Made by a program: the position numbers and the translations under genes. From IMG/VR virus record IMGVR_UViG_3300034061_001166, positions 1 to 20,573 of that record: a stretch of 20,573 nt of DNA; one strand, given 5' to 3'. Origin of the DNA: a virus. Positions 1 to 6,908 of this stretch are shown piece by piece. Numbering within the stretch: the stretch's first letter is position 1; each line of letters opens with the position of its first letter. Under the pieces are notes generated by a model, which saw nothing but the letters and a program-made list of their open reading frames with translations, was not told where the DNA came from and did no database searches.

Positions 1-2
1 CT

Positions 3-2303
3 TTAGGTACTGCAACACAATTAACAATAGGTGGTACTGAAACTGCGGTTAGTGCAATAAGTAGAGGTCAATTAATTAATACTAATTTAGTAGCTTCTGC
101 GAATGGAGATAATTTAGTTGGGTTGGATATTCAGTCTTCGCTATCAGTAGGTTCATTTACAGGACTTCAATATTCTGCTTTAAGAGTTAATGGCAATATT
201 TTATTAAATTCTAATAGTGTTAATATTGTAGTATCACCTAATGGAACAGGAACTACAAATGAATCTTTGAATTTTAATGCAGCTAGAGCAGTTTTTGGTT
301 ATGATGCAGCCTTAGGAGGTGCATACATAAGCACATACGCAACAAGACCGATTTCTTTTTTATTAGGTTCTTCTACAATGGGTAGATTCTTTGCAACAAC
401 AGGAAACTTTACATTACAAAATGGAGGTACATTCACAGATGCAGGATTTAGATTAGATGTAAATGGTACTACTCGTTTCATAGGTACTGCTTCAAGTGAT
501 ACTGCACCATTAGGTTCGGAATTAGCAGCAGTTACAGGAACAGGAACGAATTGGACTTTAGCAGGTACTAACTTAAACGTAGGTGGTTATACGCACACAA
601 CAGGTTCAGTAGACCCTTTGACAACGGCTTTAGCTGCGGTTAATGGCACTTACTATCAAATAGCTTATAACATTACAGGTAGAACGGCAGGTACAATTAC
701 AATAGCTTATGGTGGTACAAGTACAACTGTTTCTGCGACAGGTGCAACAGGTCCATTAGCTTCATCAACGGCAGTTTTAACAATTACTCCTACAACAGAT
801 TTTAATGGTACAGTAGTTTTAAGTATAAAGACGATTATTGCATCTCCTGCTTCATCTACTTTTTCTAATAGCACCTTAGCAAGTAATATAGAATTTAGAG
901 CAAGTAATATTATATTAAATACATTTATAGGATTAAATGCAGGAAGAAGAAATACAACAGGTAATAATAATACTTTTGTAGGAAGTCAAAATGGTATTAA
1001 TAATACAACAGGAGCAGGTAATACTTTTATAGGAACAAATTCAGGACAAAATAATACAACAGGTATTAATAATACTTTTATAGGCTTAAATGCAGGTACA
1101 ACTAATTTAATAGGTCTTGATAATACATTTTTAGGAGTTAACACAGGAGTTAATACAACAGCTTCATTTAATACTTTTATAGGAACTTTTGCAGGTGCGA
1201 ATAATACCACAGGAACTAATAACAATTATGTAGGTAGGTCGGCAGGTATTAATACTACAACAGGTTCTAATAATATAATGTTTGGTAGTGATGCAGGTCG
1301 TTATCTTGCAAATGGAACTAGTCCTAATGTTTTATGTTCTACTTCAATATTTATTGGTCATGCTACAAAAGCAGCCGCAGATAATCAAACCAACCAAATT
1401 GTAATTGGTACAGGAACAACAGGCTTAGGTTCTAACACAACAATCATAGGTAATAGTTCAACTGTAACAACTGCTCTTTATGGTGATTTACTTTTAGGTA
1501 CAACAACACCATCTACTGCAACAATACTTACTGTAAGTGGTACAGAAACGGCATCAAGTGCTATTGCAAGAGGTGGATTGATAAACACTACATTAGTAGC
1601 GGCAGCGAACAATGATAACTTAATAGCTTTAGATATTGCACCTACATTTACAAACGGAGCATTTACGGGTGTTAATAATTTTGGTTTAAGAGTTTCAAAT
1701 ATAACATCAGTAGGAAATTTAGCTATTGGGTTACTTGATAATTTTCTATTTACGATTAAAAATTTTACATCACCAAGAACAATTACAATAAATCCACAGA
1801 GTAATCTTATCAGTGCATCCGATGGTTTAGCTTTAAATCATAATTCAATTTTTACAATAAGAAATAATAATGTTACACAATTTCATATGTTTGCAAATGG
1901 TAATATTATCTTACAAAATGGTGGTACTTTTACTGACGCAGGATTCCGTCTTGATGTACAAGGTACGGCAAGGATTACACAAAACTTAACTGTTCCAAAT
2001 ATTTATAGTAGAAATATATATAGTGATACTGTTGCAGGAATTTCAATATTAAGCAATGGAGGAACAAGATGGTCGCAATGGTTTGAAAGTACAGGAAATT
2101 TACAAATACAAAACGGAGGAACATTTACAGACATTGCTTCGGCAAGACTTGCGGTAAATTCAACTACTCAAGGTTTCTTACCTCCAAGAATGACTACAAC
2201 GCAAAAGTTGGCTATTGCAACACCTGCTTCGGGTCTTATGGTTTACGACACAACATTAAATCAAATGTCATATTATAACGGAACACTTTGGATTAACTTT
2301 TAA
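3..2303 (+). CDS. Tail fibre / adhesin-like repeat protein, 5' end outside window
   Basis: The frame is open from the left edge, so the true start lies upstream; an in-frame TTG at 123 is probably not the start. The visible 767 codons are rich in G, T, N and S with almost no charged stretches, typical of beta-structured phage fibres. Eight units of about 17 residues (pattern N-T-F-I-G-x-N-A-G-x-N-N-T-T-G) resemble YadA-head-like or Hep/Hag-like trimeric adhesin repeats. A block at the window start (LGTATQLTIGGTETA) recurs at about 1494, and QNGGTFTDAG-type motifs occur near 414, 1911 and 2109. The C-terminus (GFLPPRMTTTQ, then LMVYDTTLNQ and YYNGTLW) is a module common at the end of Bacteroidota surface and fibre proteins. 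Probable role: receptor binding at the tail tip. The fibre call is an inference from composition, repeats and position before the lysis genes. Confidence 0.75.
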   Translation, partial: LGTATQLTIGGTETAVSAISRGQLINTNLVASANGDNLVGLDIQSSLSVGSFTGLQYSALRVNGNILLNSNSVNIVVSPNGTGTTNESLNFNAARAVFGYDAALGGAYISTYATRPISFLLGSSTMGRFFATTGNFTLQNGGTFTDAGFRLDVNGTTRFIGTASSDTAPLGSELAAVTGTGTNWTLAGTNLNVGGYTHTTGSVDPLTTALAAVNGTYYQIAYNITGRTAGTITIAYGGTSTTVSATGATGPLASSTAVLTITPTTDFNGTVVLSIKTIIASPASSTFSNSTLASNIEFRASNIILNTFIGLNAGRRNTTGNNNTFVGSQNGINNTTGAGNTFIGTNSGQNNTTGINNTFIGLNAGTTNLIGLDNTFLGVNTGVNTTASFNTFIGTFAGANNTTGTNNNYVGRSAGINTTTGSNNIMFGSDAGRYLANGTSPNVLCSTSIFIGHATKAAADNQTNQIVIGTGTTGLGSNTTIIGNSSTVTTALYGDLLLGTTTPSTATILTVSGTETASSAIARGGLINTTLVAAANNDNLIALDIAPTFTNGAFTGVNNFGLRVSNITSVGNLAIGLLDNFLFTIKNFTSPRTITINPQSNLISASDGLALNHNSIFTIRNNNVTQFHMFANGNIILQNGGTFTDAGFRLDVQGTARITQNLTVPNIYSRNIYSDTVAGISILSNGGTRWSQWFESTGNLQIQNGGTFTDIASARLAVNSTTQGFLPPRMTTTQKLAIATPASGLMVYDTTLNQMSYYNGTLWINF
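918..1322 (+). repeat. Eight tandem 51-bp (17-residue) repeats in the fibre gene
   Basis: Units start at 918, 969, 1020, 1071, 1122, 1170, 1221 and 1272. All are 51 bp apart except the fifth, which is 48 bp. Each begins with N-T-F-I/V/L-G or a variant and most end N-N-T-T-G-x-N. The last unit is degenerate. The in-frame period suggests stacked beta-turns of a fibrous shaft or head. Confidence 0.85.
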
Positions 2304-2315
2304 AATAAAATAATA

Positions 2316-2585
2316 ATGAAAACAATCTCTCCAGTGGTATTCCCACTAAACTTAGGAACGGCTACAATTTTAAACGCTTATTGTATCAATGACAATCTAA
2401 GCGATTCAGCTACTTTTTACTATGCACTTTTAAGTGATACTCAAGCACAATTATCTCAAGGTAATTTGACTATGGAAGGTCAAGACTATGCTGATTGGGT
2501 AACAAACGATTATGCTTACAATTGGGTGGCTTCTAAAATAGATGTTACTATTGTTGGCGATTATGTAGAATTAGTAGAAAATTAG
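2316..2585 (+). CDS. Small protein after fibre gene, unknown
   Basis: An 89-residue protein starting 12 nt after the fibre stop, with an A-rich leader (AAAATAAAATAATA) before ATG. It has a mixed alpha/beta look with many aromatic residues (FYYALL, DYADW, YAYNWV) and an acidic C-terminus (YVELVEN). There is no signal peptide or membrane segment. Position directly behind the fibre gene suggests a fibre-associated or structural accessory protein, but no family was recognised. Confidence 0.7.
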   Translation: MKTISPVVFPLNLGTATILNAYCINDNLSDSATFYYALLSDTQAQLSQGNLTMEGQDYADWVTNDYAYNWVASKIDVTIVGDYVELVEN

Positions 2586-2608
2586 TATATTTGTACAAAT
2601 TTAAATTT

Positions 2609-2767
2609 ATGTTACAATTAAGCGAAAAAGACTTGAACGAACTTCAAGCGTACATCAACAAAATCCCAACTGAATTTGGGTTGCCATTGTTAAACTTCTT
2701 TGGCAAGTTAGCAGAAGACCAAAAGCCTAAAGATGAGGCTAAGGTTGTAGATTTAAAAGAAGACTAA
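2609..2767 (+). CDS. 52-residue acidic/basic helical protein, unknown
   Basis: ATG at 2609 follows the stop of the previous gene by 23 nt and the next gene starts 1 nt after its stop, which supports a real gene. The product begins MLQLSEKDLNEL and ends KVVDLKED. It is highly charged, probably helical, and has no membrane segment. A TATATTTG box lies just upstream (2586-2593) but has no TTG at suitable spacing. Function unknown. Confidence 0.6.
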   Translation: MLQLSEKDLNELQAYINKIPTEFGLPLLNFFGKLAEDQKPKDEAKVVDLKED

Positions 2768-2768
2768 A

Positions 2769-2942
2769 ATGACACAAGATAGCAGTCAAGCATTAGTTAA
2801 TACAGGCATCAGTTTAACTGCAGCTTCATTAACACTAACACAGGTACAACCTTTTGTAACTTTGGTAGCAGGTTTGACTGCTATTATTTCAGGTATCTTT
2901 GCCATTCGTTATTACTACAAAGCAAGTAAAAAATATGACTAA
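2769..2942 (+). CDS. 57-residue single-span membrane protein, holin-like candidate
   Basis: ATG at 2769 is preceded by GACTAAA. The N-terminal part is polar and S/T/Q-rich; one hydrophobic span lies at about residues 28-46 (FVTLVAGLTAIISGIFAI), followed by RYYYKASKKYD, a positive tail. It overlaps the next gene by 8 nt, which suggests translational coupling. Size, topology and position ahead of an endolysin fit a small holin or accessory lysis protein, but sequence alone does not settle this. Confidence 0.6.
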   Translation: MTQDSSQALVNTGISLTAASLTLTQVQPFVTLVAGLTAIISGIFAIRYYYKASKKYD

Positions 2943-3465
2943 GAATTTATTGTTAATTGTATTATTGGCAGTAGTTATTCTATTATTATTTACTACTCCA
3001 AAATATAGTAAGGATACAATCACAATAAAAACAGATACGATATTCAATGTTAAAACATTGACTAAGTATAAAAAGGGGGATTCTATCCCATACAAGATAA
3101 TACAACTAGATTCTGTACAGATTCCTGTACACGATACAATACGCATAATTAACGACTATGCGCAGGTTAAAGCGTATTCAGACACAATAAATCTAGATTC
3201 AAATACGTTCTACATTCAGGACACAATTACACAAAATAAAATAATAGGTAGGGGTTTTGAAGCTAAACTTCAAGAAAAAACTATATATATTACAAAGACT
3301 GTTAAACCTAAAACGGAATTATTAATAGGAGGCGAATTAAGGAACTATAATAATGTTTTGGGTGCTAGTATAGGAGTAGGGTTAAAAGTTCCAAATAAGG
3401 GACTTATAATCGTAAACTATGGCACACAGGGTTATTCATTAGGTTACTATAAAAAATTATTTTAA
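2935..3465 (+). CDS. Membrane-anchored periplasmic protein, spanin-like candidate
   Basis: The start chosen is ATG at 2935 (MTKNLLLIVLLAVVILLLF), because it places the hydrophobic anchor at residues 4-20 of a 176-residue protein; an upstream TTG at 2899 would add a polar extension in front. The middle is rich in D-T-I and K-T motifs. The last 50 residues alternate glycine and hydrophobic residues (LLIGGELRNYNNVLGASIG, then LIIVNYGTQGYSLGYY) and end in F, like amphipathic beta-hairpins at an outer membrane. One protein could therefore reach from inner membrane to outer membrane. Its place in the lysis cassette supports a spanin-like role, but that is an inference. Confidence 0.65.
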   Translation: MTKNLLLIVLLAVVILLLFTTPKYSKDTITIKTDTIFNVKTLTKYKKGDSIPYKIIQLDSVQIPVHDTIRIINDYAQVKAYSDTINLDSNTFYIQDTITQNKIIGRGFEAKLQEKTIYITKTVKPKTELLIGGELRNYNNVLGASIGVGLKVPNKGLIIVNYGTQGYSLGYYKKLF

Positions 3466-3466
3466 A

Positions 3467-3736
3467 ATGGCATTACCTGTATCGTTTAAAGACTTCGCAA
3501 AAAATCCTGTAGTTGCAACTTTGTTTATTGTGCTATGCGGAATATCAGCTTTATATATTGATGTACGTTCTACATTTAAAGACCAAATTACAAGTCAAGG
3601 TGTTAAGGTAGAAAAGCTAGATGAAAAGGTAGATATTATGCAGGTGGCATTAAGAAGATGCGATTCATCTTTGGCTTCTGCAACTGCTAAATTAAGCACT
3701 TTAGAAAGTTTAGGTAAAATACAATCTATAAAATAA
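3467..3736 (+). CDS. Small membrane protein with coiled coil, possible i-spanin-like
   Basis: An 89-residue protein starting 1 nt after the previous stop. One transmembrane segment lies at about residues 14-31 (PVVATLFIVLCGISALYI) and is followed by a helical, heptad-like stretch (VEKLDEKVDIMQVALRR, then SSLASATAKLSTLESL). A short cytoplasmic N-terminus, one span and a periplasmic coiled coil is the topology of inner-membrane spanins. No sequence family was recognised. It overlaps the next gene by 1 nt. Confidence 0.65.
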   Translation: MALPVSFKDFAKNPVVATLFIVLCGISALYIDVRSTFKDQITSQGVKVEKLDEKVDIMQVALRRCDSSLASATAKLSTLESLGKIQSIK

Positions 3737-4062
3737 TGAAATATTTGTTATTTATATTTTTAATGGGATGTACGGCATCTGCTCAAAACCAAAGCGAGGA
3801 CTTAAAAGAAGACATTGAGTTCCAAAAGTTAATGAATAAGGTAACTGAAACTAATAATTTATCAGTACAAGTACAAGCAAAAGCAAGTAAAAAAGAAGCG
3901 GAATTAGTTACAAAAGCAGTTGCAACAATTAAGGAATTAAAGACTGAAGTTAAAATATTAAAAATAGAACTAAGTGAAGTTAAAGCAACTTTGGATAATG
4001 TTAATGCTGATACAGGTATCAGTTATAAGCTATTCGCAATACCCAATAATAAAGAAAATTAA
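3736..4062 (+). CDS. Secreted lipoprotein-like coiled-coil protein
   Basis: A 108-residue protein. The N-terminus MKYLLFIFLMGCTASAQ is a clear export signal: either lipobox-like LMGC with Cys12 as the lipidated residue, or a signal peptidase I site at ASA-Q. The rest is a long charged helix with heptad-like repeats (about residues 30-90). A lipidated coiled-coil protein next to a membrane-anchored coiled-coil protein resembles an outer/inner membrane spanin pair. The final 89 nt overlap the start of the next gene in another frame. Confidence 0.65.
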   Translation: MKYLLFIFLMGCTASAQNQSEDLKEDIEFQKLMNKVTETNNLSVQVQAKASKKEAELVTKAVATIKELKTEVKILKIELSEVKATLDNVNADTGISYKLFAIPNNKEN

Positions 4063-4360
4063 AGAAGATTCTGTTGTTATTATGACCATTGAGCAAGGCA
4101 AAGAAATAAATGCCCTGTATTTAGGCTATAATAAGACAATAGATTCATTAAAAATAAAAACAAAGTACTATGATTCAGCAATTAATCAAATTAATAAAAA
4201 GCAAGATACAATCAATTTGTACAGATTTCATATCCAAAATACTAAACCAACCACAGGAATTGATGAAGAATTCAAACAAGCCTTTGAAAAAGAAAAAGGC
4301 ATAAATAGATTATGGACTTTAGTCTTATTTATGACATTAGTACTAATTAAAACACAATAA
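3974..4360 (+). CDS. Secreted protein with C-terminal membrane anchor, nested start
   Basis: A 128-residue protein read from GTG at 3974, inside the preceding gene. The GTG is favoured because it gives a textbook signal peptide: MKLKQ, hydrophobic LWIMLMLIQVSVI, and a c-region SYS-Q. ATG at 3998 would lose the basic n-region. A mostly helical polar middle is followed by a hydrophobic C-terminal span at about 111-126 (NRLWTLVLFMTLVLIK). The mature protein would sit in the periplasm, tethered at its C-terminus. Layout and nested start recall Rz/Rz1-type lysis genes, but there is no cysteine for lipidation. Function is inferred from context only. Confidence 0.6.
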   Translation: MKLKQLWIMLMLIQVSVISYSQYPIIKKIKEDSVVIMTIEQGKEINALYLGYNKTIDSLKIKTKYYDSAINQINKKQDTINLYRFHIQNTKPTTGIDEEFKQAFEKEKGINRLWTLVLFMTLVLIKTQ

Positions 4361-4361
4361 T

Positions 4362-4577
4362 ATGAAACAATTTTTTACAGAAGATAATGGTCGTTTAAGT
4401 ATGAAAAGACTTTGTGGTTTACTATGTGTAATAGCATTATGTGTTACTATGTACCATAATAGCTTTAGTGAAGAACATACTGCTCCAAGTACAATACTTG
4501 TAGAATCAGTAGCTTTATTGGCATTTGGTTGTTTAGGCTTAACTTCAATAGAGAAAATCTTTAAGAAGAATGACTAA
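4362..4577 (+). CDS. Two-span membrane protein, candidate holin
   Basis: A 71-residue protein starting 1 nt after the previous stop. It has an N-terminal polar segment (MKQFFTEDNGRLSMKR), a first span at about residues 18-31 (CGLLCVIALCVTMY), a short periplasmic-type loop (NSFSEEHTAPS), a second span at about 45-62 (ILVESVALLAFGCLGLTS), and a basic tail (KIFKKND). Two spans with both ends inside is the class II holin arrangement. It lies two genes before the endolysin, the usual place for a holin. Best holin candidate in the window. Confidence 0.65.
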   Translation: MKQFFTEDNGRLSMKRLCGLLCVIALCVTMYHNSFSEEHTAPSTILVESVALLAFGCLGLTSIEKIFKKND

Positions 4578-4656
4578 TTACGAAAAAAGGGTGCTAACTT
4601 CGGTTGGCATTTTATATATAATATTATTATTTTATTTCCTTAAATATATTTTATGA
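4570..4656 (+). CDS. 28-residue membrane microprotein
   Basis: This short frame opens with ATG at 4570, overlaps the previous gene by 8 nt and its TGA overlaps the ATG of the endolysin gene (ATGA). It encodes MTNYEKRVLTSV followed by one hydrophobic span (GILYIILLFYFL). The tight coupling on both sides argues that it is translated. It may be an accessory holin or antiholin-type peptide; this is unproven. Confidence 0.5.
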   Translation: MTNYEKRVLTSVGILYIILLFYFLKYIL

Positions 4657-5117
4657 AACTATCAGAACACCTAGACTTATCAGAAGTAATTAGAAGTGAA
4701 AGCGCAAAGCGTAATGGCATTAGTAATATGCCAACAGAGCAACATATTGCTAATTTTAAGCTATTAGCAGAAAAGGTATTTGAACCTATTAGGGCGCACT
4801 TTAGATGCCCTATTCATATTTCTAGTGGGTACAGGTCTATTGAACTTAATCGTGCGGTGAAGGGAAGTTTGACAAGTCAACATTGTCAAGGCGAAGCGAT
4901 TGATATTGATATGGATAGCACACCTAATGGGGTAACAAATAAAATGGTATTTGATTTTATTAAAAATAACCTAGAATTTGACCAATTAATTTGGGAGTTT
5001 GGGACAAACGAAAATCCTGATTGGGTTCACGTTTCTTATGAAAGCACAGGTAAACAAAGAAAACAAGTTTTAAAAGCTATAAGAAGTAATGGGAGTACAC
5101 AATACAAACAAATATAA
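4653..5117 (+). CDS. M15 family peptidase endolysin
   Basis: A 154-residue protein of the peptidase M15 / D-Ala-D-Ala carboxypeptidase-like fold, which cleaves peptidoglycan cross-bridge peptides. Zinc-site motifs are visible: S-x-H-x-x-G-x-A-x-D as SQHCQGEAID (His77, Asp84) and WVH (His126). SSGYRS at 58-62 is the usual turn before this motif. There is no signal peptide, so export through a holin is expected. Length fits single-domain phage endolysins of this family. It starts by ATGA overlap with a membrane microprotein and follows the candidate holin, completing the lysis cassette. Confidence 0.9.
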   Translation: MKLSEHLDLSEVIRSESAKRNGISNMPTEQHIANFKLLAEKVFEPIRAHFRCPIHISSGYRSIELNRAVKGSLTSQHCQGEAIDIDMDSTPNGVTNKMVFDFIKNNLEFDQLIWEFGTNENPDWVHVSYESTGKQRKQVLKAIRSNGSTQYKQI

Positions 5118-5851
5118 TGCTAAAAACAAAACGCAGAAGGCTTTTCTTTGACATTGAGACAAGTCCTAACATCGGCTTATTTTGGGAGGCAGGATACAAG
5201 AAAAATATAGACTATTCAAACATTATACAAGAAAGGGCAATTATCTGTATATGTTACAAGTGGGAAGAAGAAAAAGAAGTTTACGCATTGCAATGGGATG
5301 CAAAGCAGAATGACAAAGGAATGCTTCAAAAGTTTATTGAAGTAGCTAATCAGGCAAATGAATTGGTAGGACACAATGGGGACAAATTTGATTTAGCGTG
5401 GGTTAGGACTAGATGCCTATTCCATAAGATTGAAATGTTTCCTAAATACACAACCATAGATACATTAAAGGTAGCTAGACAAAAGTTTAGATTTAATTCT
5501 AACAGGCTTAACTACATTGCAGATTATTTAGGATTAGGGCAAAAGATTAAAACAGAGTATTCATTGTGGAAGGATATCCTATTAAAAAAGGATAAGATAG
5601 CAATGGAGAAAATGATTAAATACTGCAAAAAAGATGTAGTATTGTTGGAGCAAGTGCATAAGGCTTTATCTTTGCACATAGAACCTAAAACGCATTATGG
5701 AGTAGTATTTGGACACGATAGGGGTACTTGTCCTGAATGTGGTAGTGATGACCTGATAAGAAACAATAAGGTAATAACTGCAACAGGGTTAACTAGAATA
5801 CAGTACAAATGTAACACCTGTAATAAGTACCATTCAAAAACTGACAAATAA
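5117..5851 (+). CDS. DnaQ/RNase H-like 3'-5' exonuclease with zinc ribbon
   Basis: A 244-residue protein. The N-terminal domain has the DEDD exonuclease motifs: FFDIET (Asp12, Glu14), GHNGDKFDLAW (Asp89/Asp92 region) and YCKKDV (Tyr169, Asp173). It resembles the RNase H-like exonucleases (YprB/RNase_H_2 type) and proofreading domains. The C-terminus has a zinc ribbon, CPEC at 205-208 and CNTC at 232-235. Predicted role: single-strand DNA or RNA 3'-5' exonuclease in replication or repair. TAATG overlap joins it to the endolysin gene and to the next gene, so it belongs to the same transcript even though its role differs. Confidence 0.85.
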   Translation: MLKTKRRRLFFDIETSPNIGLFWEAGYKKNIDYSNIIQERAIICICYKWEEEKEVYALQWDAKQNDKGMLQKFIEVANQANELVGHNGDKFDLAWVRTRCLFHKIEMFPKYTTIDTLKVARQKFRFNSNRLNYIADYLGLGQKIKTEYSLWKDILLKKDKIAMEKMIKYCKKDVVLLEQVHKALSLHIEPKTHYGVVFGHDRGTCPECGSDDLIRNNKVITATGLTRIQYKCNTCNKYHSKTDK

Positions 5852-6048
5852 TGAGCAGAATATTATACTCAATCATAGATGACCTTTTATCTAGGGAAGA
5901 CAAAGGTTTAAAGGAATACGGTACTACAATGGATAGAACTGATTTAAGTGAACAGGATTGGCTGCAACACGCATACGAGGAAAGTCTTGATTTAAGTATT
6001 TATCTTAAAAAAATAATTACAATAAAGAATAAAATAAAAACTAAATAA
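5851..6048 (+). CDS. MazG-like small protein, probable
   Basis: A 65-residue protein. The pattern KGLKEYGTTMDRTDLSEQDW then LQHAYEESLDLSIYLKK resembles the short MazG/dUTPase-like helical proteins in phages that carry E-E-x-x-D type acidic motifs (EESLD at 43-47). Such proteins hydrolyse nucleoside triphosphates or are remnants of these enzymes. The protein is much shorter than a full MazG, so activity is uncertain. It starts in the TAATG overlap with the exonuclease gene. Confidence 0.6.
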   Translation: MSRILYSIIDDLLSREDKGLKEYGTTMDRTDLSEQDWLQHAYEESLDLSIYLKKIITIKNKIKTK

Positions 6049-6049
6049 A

Positions 6050-6241
6050 ATGAGATATCCAAAAAACTTTTCAAAATTGACAACACTACAACAAGAACAA
6101 TGGTTGGTAAATAAACTACAAGAATTATACCAATTAGAAAGCGAAATTAAATTAACACTTGGAAAGATAAGAGGTGGCGAAGTATTAATATTTAAAGAAA
6201 TAGACAGACCTGATTTGGCTTTAATGAAAGATGAAGATTAA
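6050..6241 (+). CDS. Small protein, unknown
   Basis: A 63-residue, mainly helical protein (LTTLQQEQWLVNKLQELYQL) followed by a short hydrophobic stretch and an acidic end (LALMKDED). It starts 1 nt after the previous stop and overlaps the metalloprotease-like gene by 11 nt. No motif was recognised. Confidence 0.6.
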   Translation: MRYPKNFSKLTTLQQEQWLVNKLQELYQLESEIKLTLGKIRGGEVLIFKEIDRPDLALMKDED

Positions 6242-6500
6242 AATTATATATAAGAAATTAGGCAGAGAACAAGCACACGGCATTGCTGAAAGTGATGGTA
6301 TTATATATATTGACCCTAGATTAAAGGGTAGAAAGAAAATGGAAATTTTAATACACGAAATTTTCCACCTGTTAAATCCTGAAGATACAGAGGAACAGGT
6401 CATAGAAAAAAGCATTACACTTACCAAAATGTTATGGTCTTTAGGCTACCGACAGGTAGATAATAGTAAGCATTTACCCCTACAGGATGGTAGCAAATAG
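6231..6500 (+). CDS. HExxH metalloprotease-like protein
   Basis: An 89-residue protein with the zincin motif HEIFH at residues 42-46 in a hydrophobic helix (MEILIHEIFHLLNPED), with several downstream glutamates (54-62) that could supply the third zinc ligand. The N-terminal part (GIIYIDPRLKGRKK) is beta-like, as in short ImmA/SprT-type metallopeptidase domains. Possible roles are cleavage of a host repressor or a remnant protease domain. It overlaps the upstream gene by 11 nt and is the last gene before a large control region. Confidence 0.7.
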   Translation: MKIKIIYKKLGREQAHGIAESDGIIYIDPRLKGRKKMEILIHEIFHLLNPEDTEEQVIEKSITLTKMLWSLGYRQVDNSKHLPLQDGSK

Positions 6501-6513
6501 CTAATTTTTTAGC

Positions 6514-6549
6514 TTGTCCGGTTTTCTGTCCGGACAAAATATCGGACAA
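6514..6549. promoter_or_regulatory. CCGGAC palindrome cluster
   Basis: A perfectly centred nested palindrome: TTGTCCG at 6514-6520 mirrors CGGACAA at 6543-6549, and the core TGTCCGGACA at 6527-6536 is itself palindromic, all about 6531.5. TTGTCCGG (6514) can alternatively pair with CCGGACAA (6530-6537) as an 8-bp stem. No T-run follows, so it is a poor terminator. It stands out as GC-rich in AT-rich DNA and is likely a protein-binding site. Confidence 0.55.
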
Positions 6550-6550
6550 T

Positions 6551-6583
6551 TTACCGTTCATCAGTCCCATTTACCGTTCATCA
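6551..6583 (+). repeat. Tandem operator-like repeats TTACCGTTCATCA, copy A
   Basis: Two exact 13-bp copies at 6551-6563 and 6571-6583, 20 bp apart (about two helical turns). Both are preceded by AT. The same pair at the same spacing occurs at 16677-16709 ahead of another promoter. Likely binding sites for an activator or repressor. Confidence 0.8.
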
Positions 6584-6611
6584 CATTTTTTAGAAATTTA
6601 GTACATAATAC

Positions 6612-6642
6612 TTGGATAGTATGTAGATAAGTTGTAGTTTCG
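6612..6642 (+). promoter_or_regulatory. Bacteroidota-type promoter, copy A
   Basis: TTGG at 6612-6615, 19-bp spacer, then TAGTTTCG at 6635-6642, a one-mismatch version of TAnnTTTG. Spacing is identical to the promoter at 16727. The sequence immediately downstream (starting GTTATGTCATTGATTG) is identical for 24 bp in both copies. Likely drives the replication-to-terminase genes beginning at 6679. Confidence 0.7.
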
Positions 6643-6678
6643 TTATGTCATTGATTGATAACCAAAAACAAAACAACT

Positions 6679-6888
6679 ATGAAAAGTTACATTAAAAGAA
6701 CTAACAAGAAAACAAATGAAGAATTGTACTTTGTGGGTTATGTACCATTAGGTGCATTGGGTCAGGCAGAACATTGGATTCCTACACCACACGAAATTGA
6801 ACTATTTGAATCAAGTGATATATTCGTTAAATTGACTACTTCTACTGAAGGTAAATACAGATATCAATTAATATTAAAAACTTCATAA
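6679..6888 (+). CDS. First gene after promoter A, unknown small protein
   Basis: A 69-residue protein starting at ATG 6679. The in-frame TTG at 6655 lies within the conserved leader and was rejected. The leader AACCAAAAACAAAACAACT is A-rich without a Shine-Dalgarno sequence. The protein begins MKSYIKRTNKKTNEELYFV and continues with beta-like segments; no family was recognised. As the first gene of the transcript it could be an early takeover protein, which is only a guess from position. Confidence 0.65.
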   Translation: MKSYIKRTNKKTNEELYFVGYVPLGALGQAEHWIPTPHEIELFESSDIFVKLTTSTEGKYRYQLILKTS

Positions 6889-6908
6889 TAACCAAAAATA
6901 AAACAAAT

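Noticed and set aside
2586-2593. TATATTTG box as a promoter
   Set aside because: No TTG at 17-23 bp upstream; such boxes are expected by chance in AT-rich DNA.
2899-2934. TTG start extending the protein at 2935
   Set aside because: It would place a polar segment before the membrane anchor; ATG 2935 gives a proper anchor and an 8-nt overlap.
6551-6583. Resemblance of TTACCGTTCATCA to lox-type recombination arms
   Set aside because: Only part of the arm matches, the repeats are direct not inverted, and no recombinase gene was seen.
6551-6583. CRISPR-like array
   Set aside because: Only two 13-bp units with a 7-bp gap; no spacers or cas genes.
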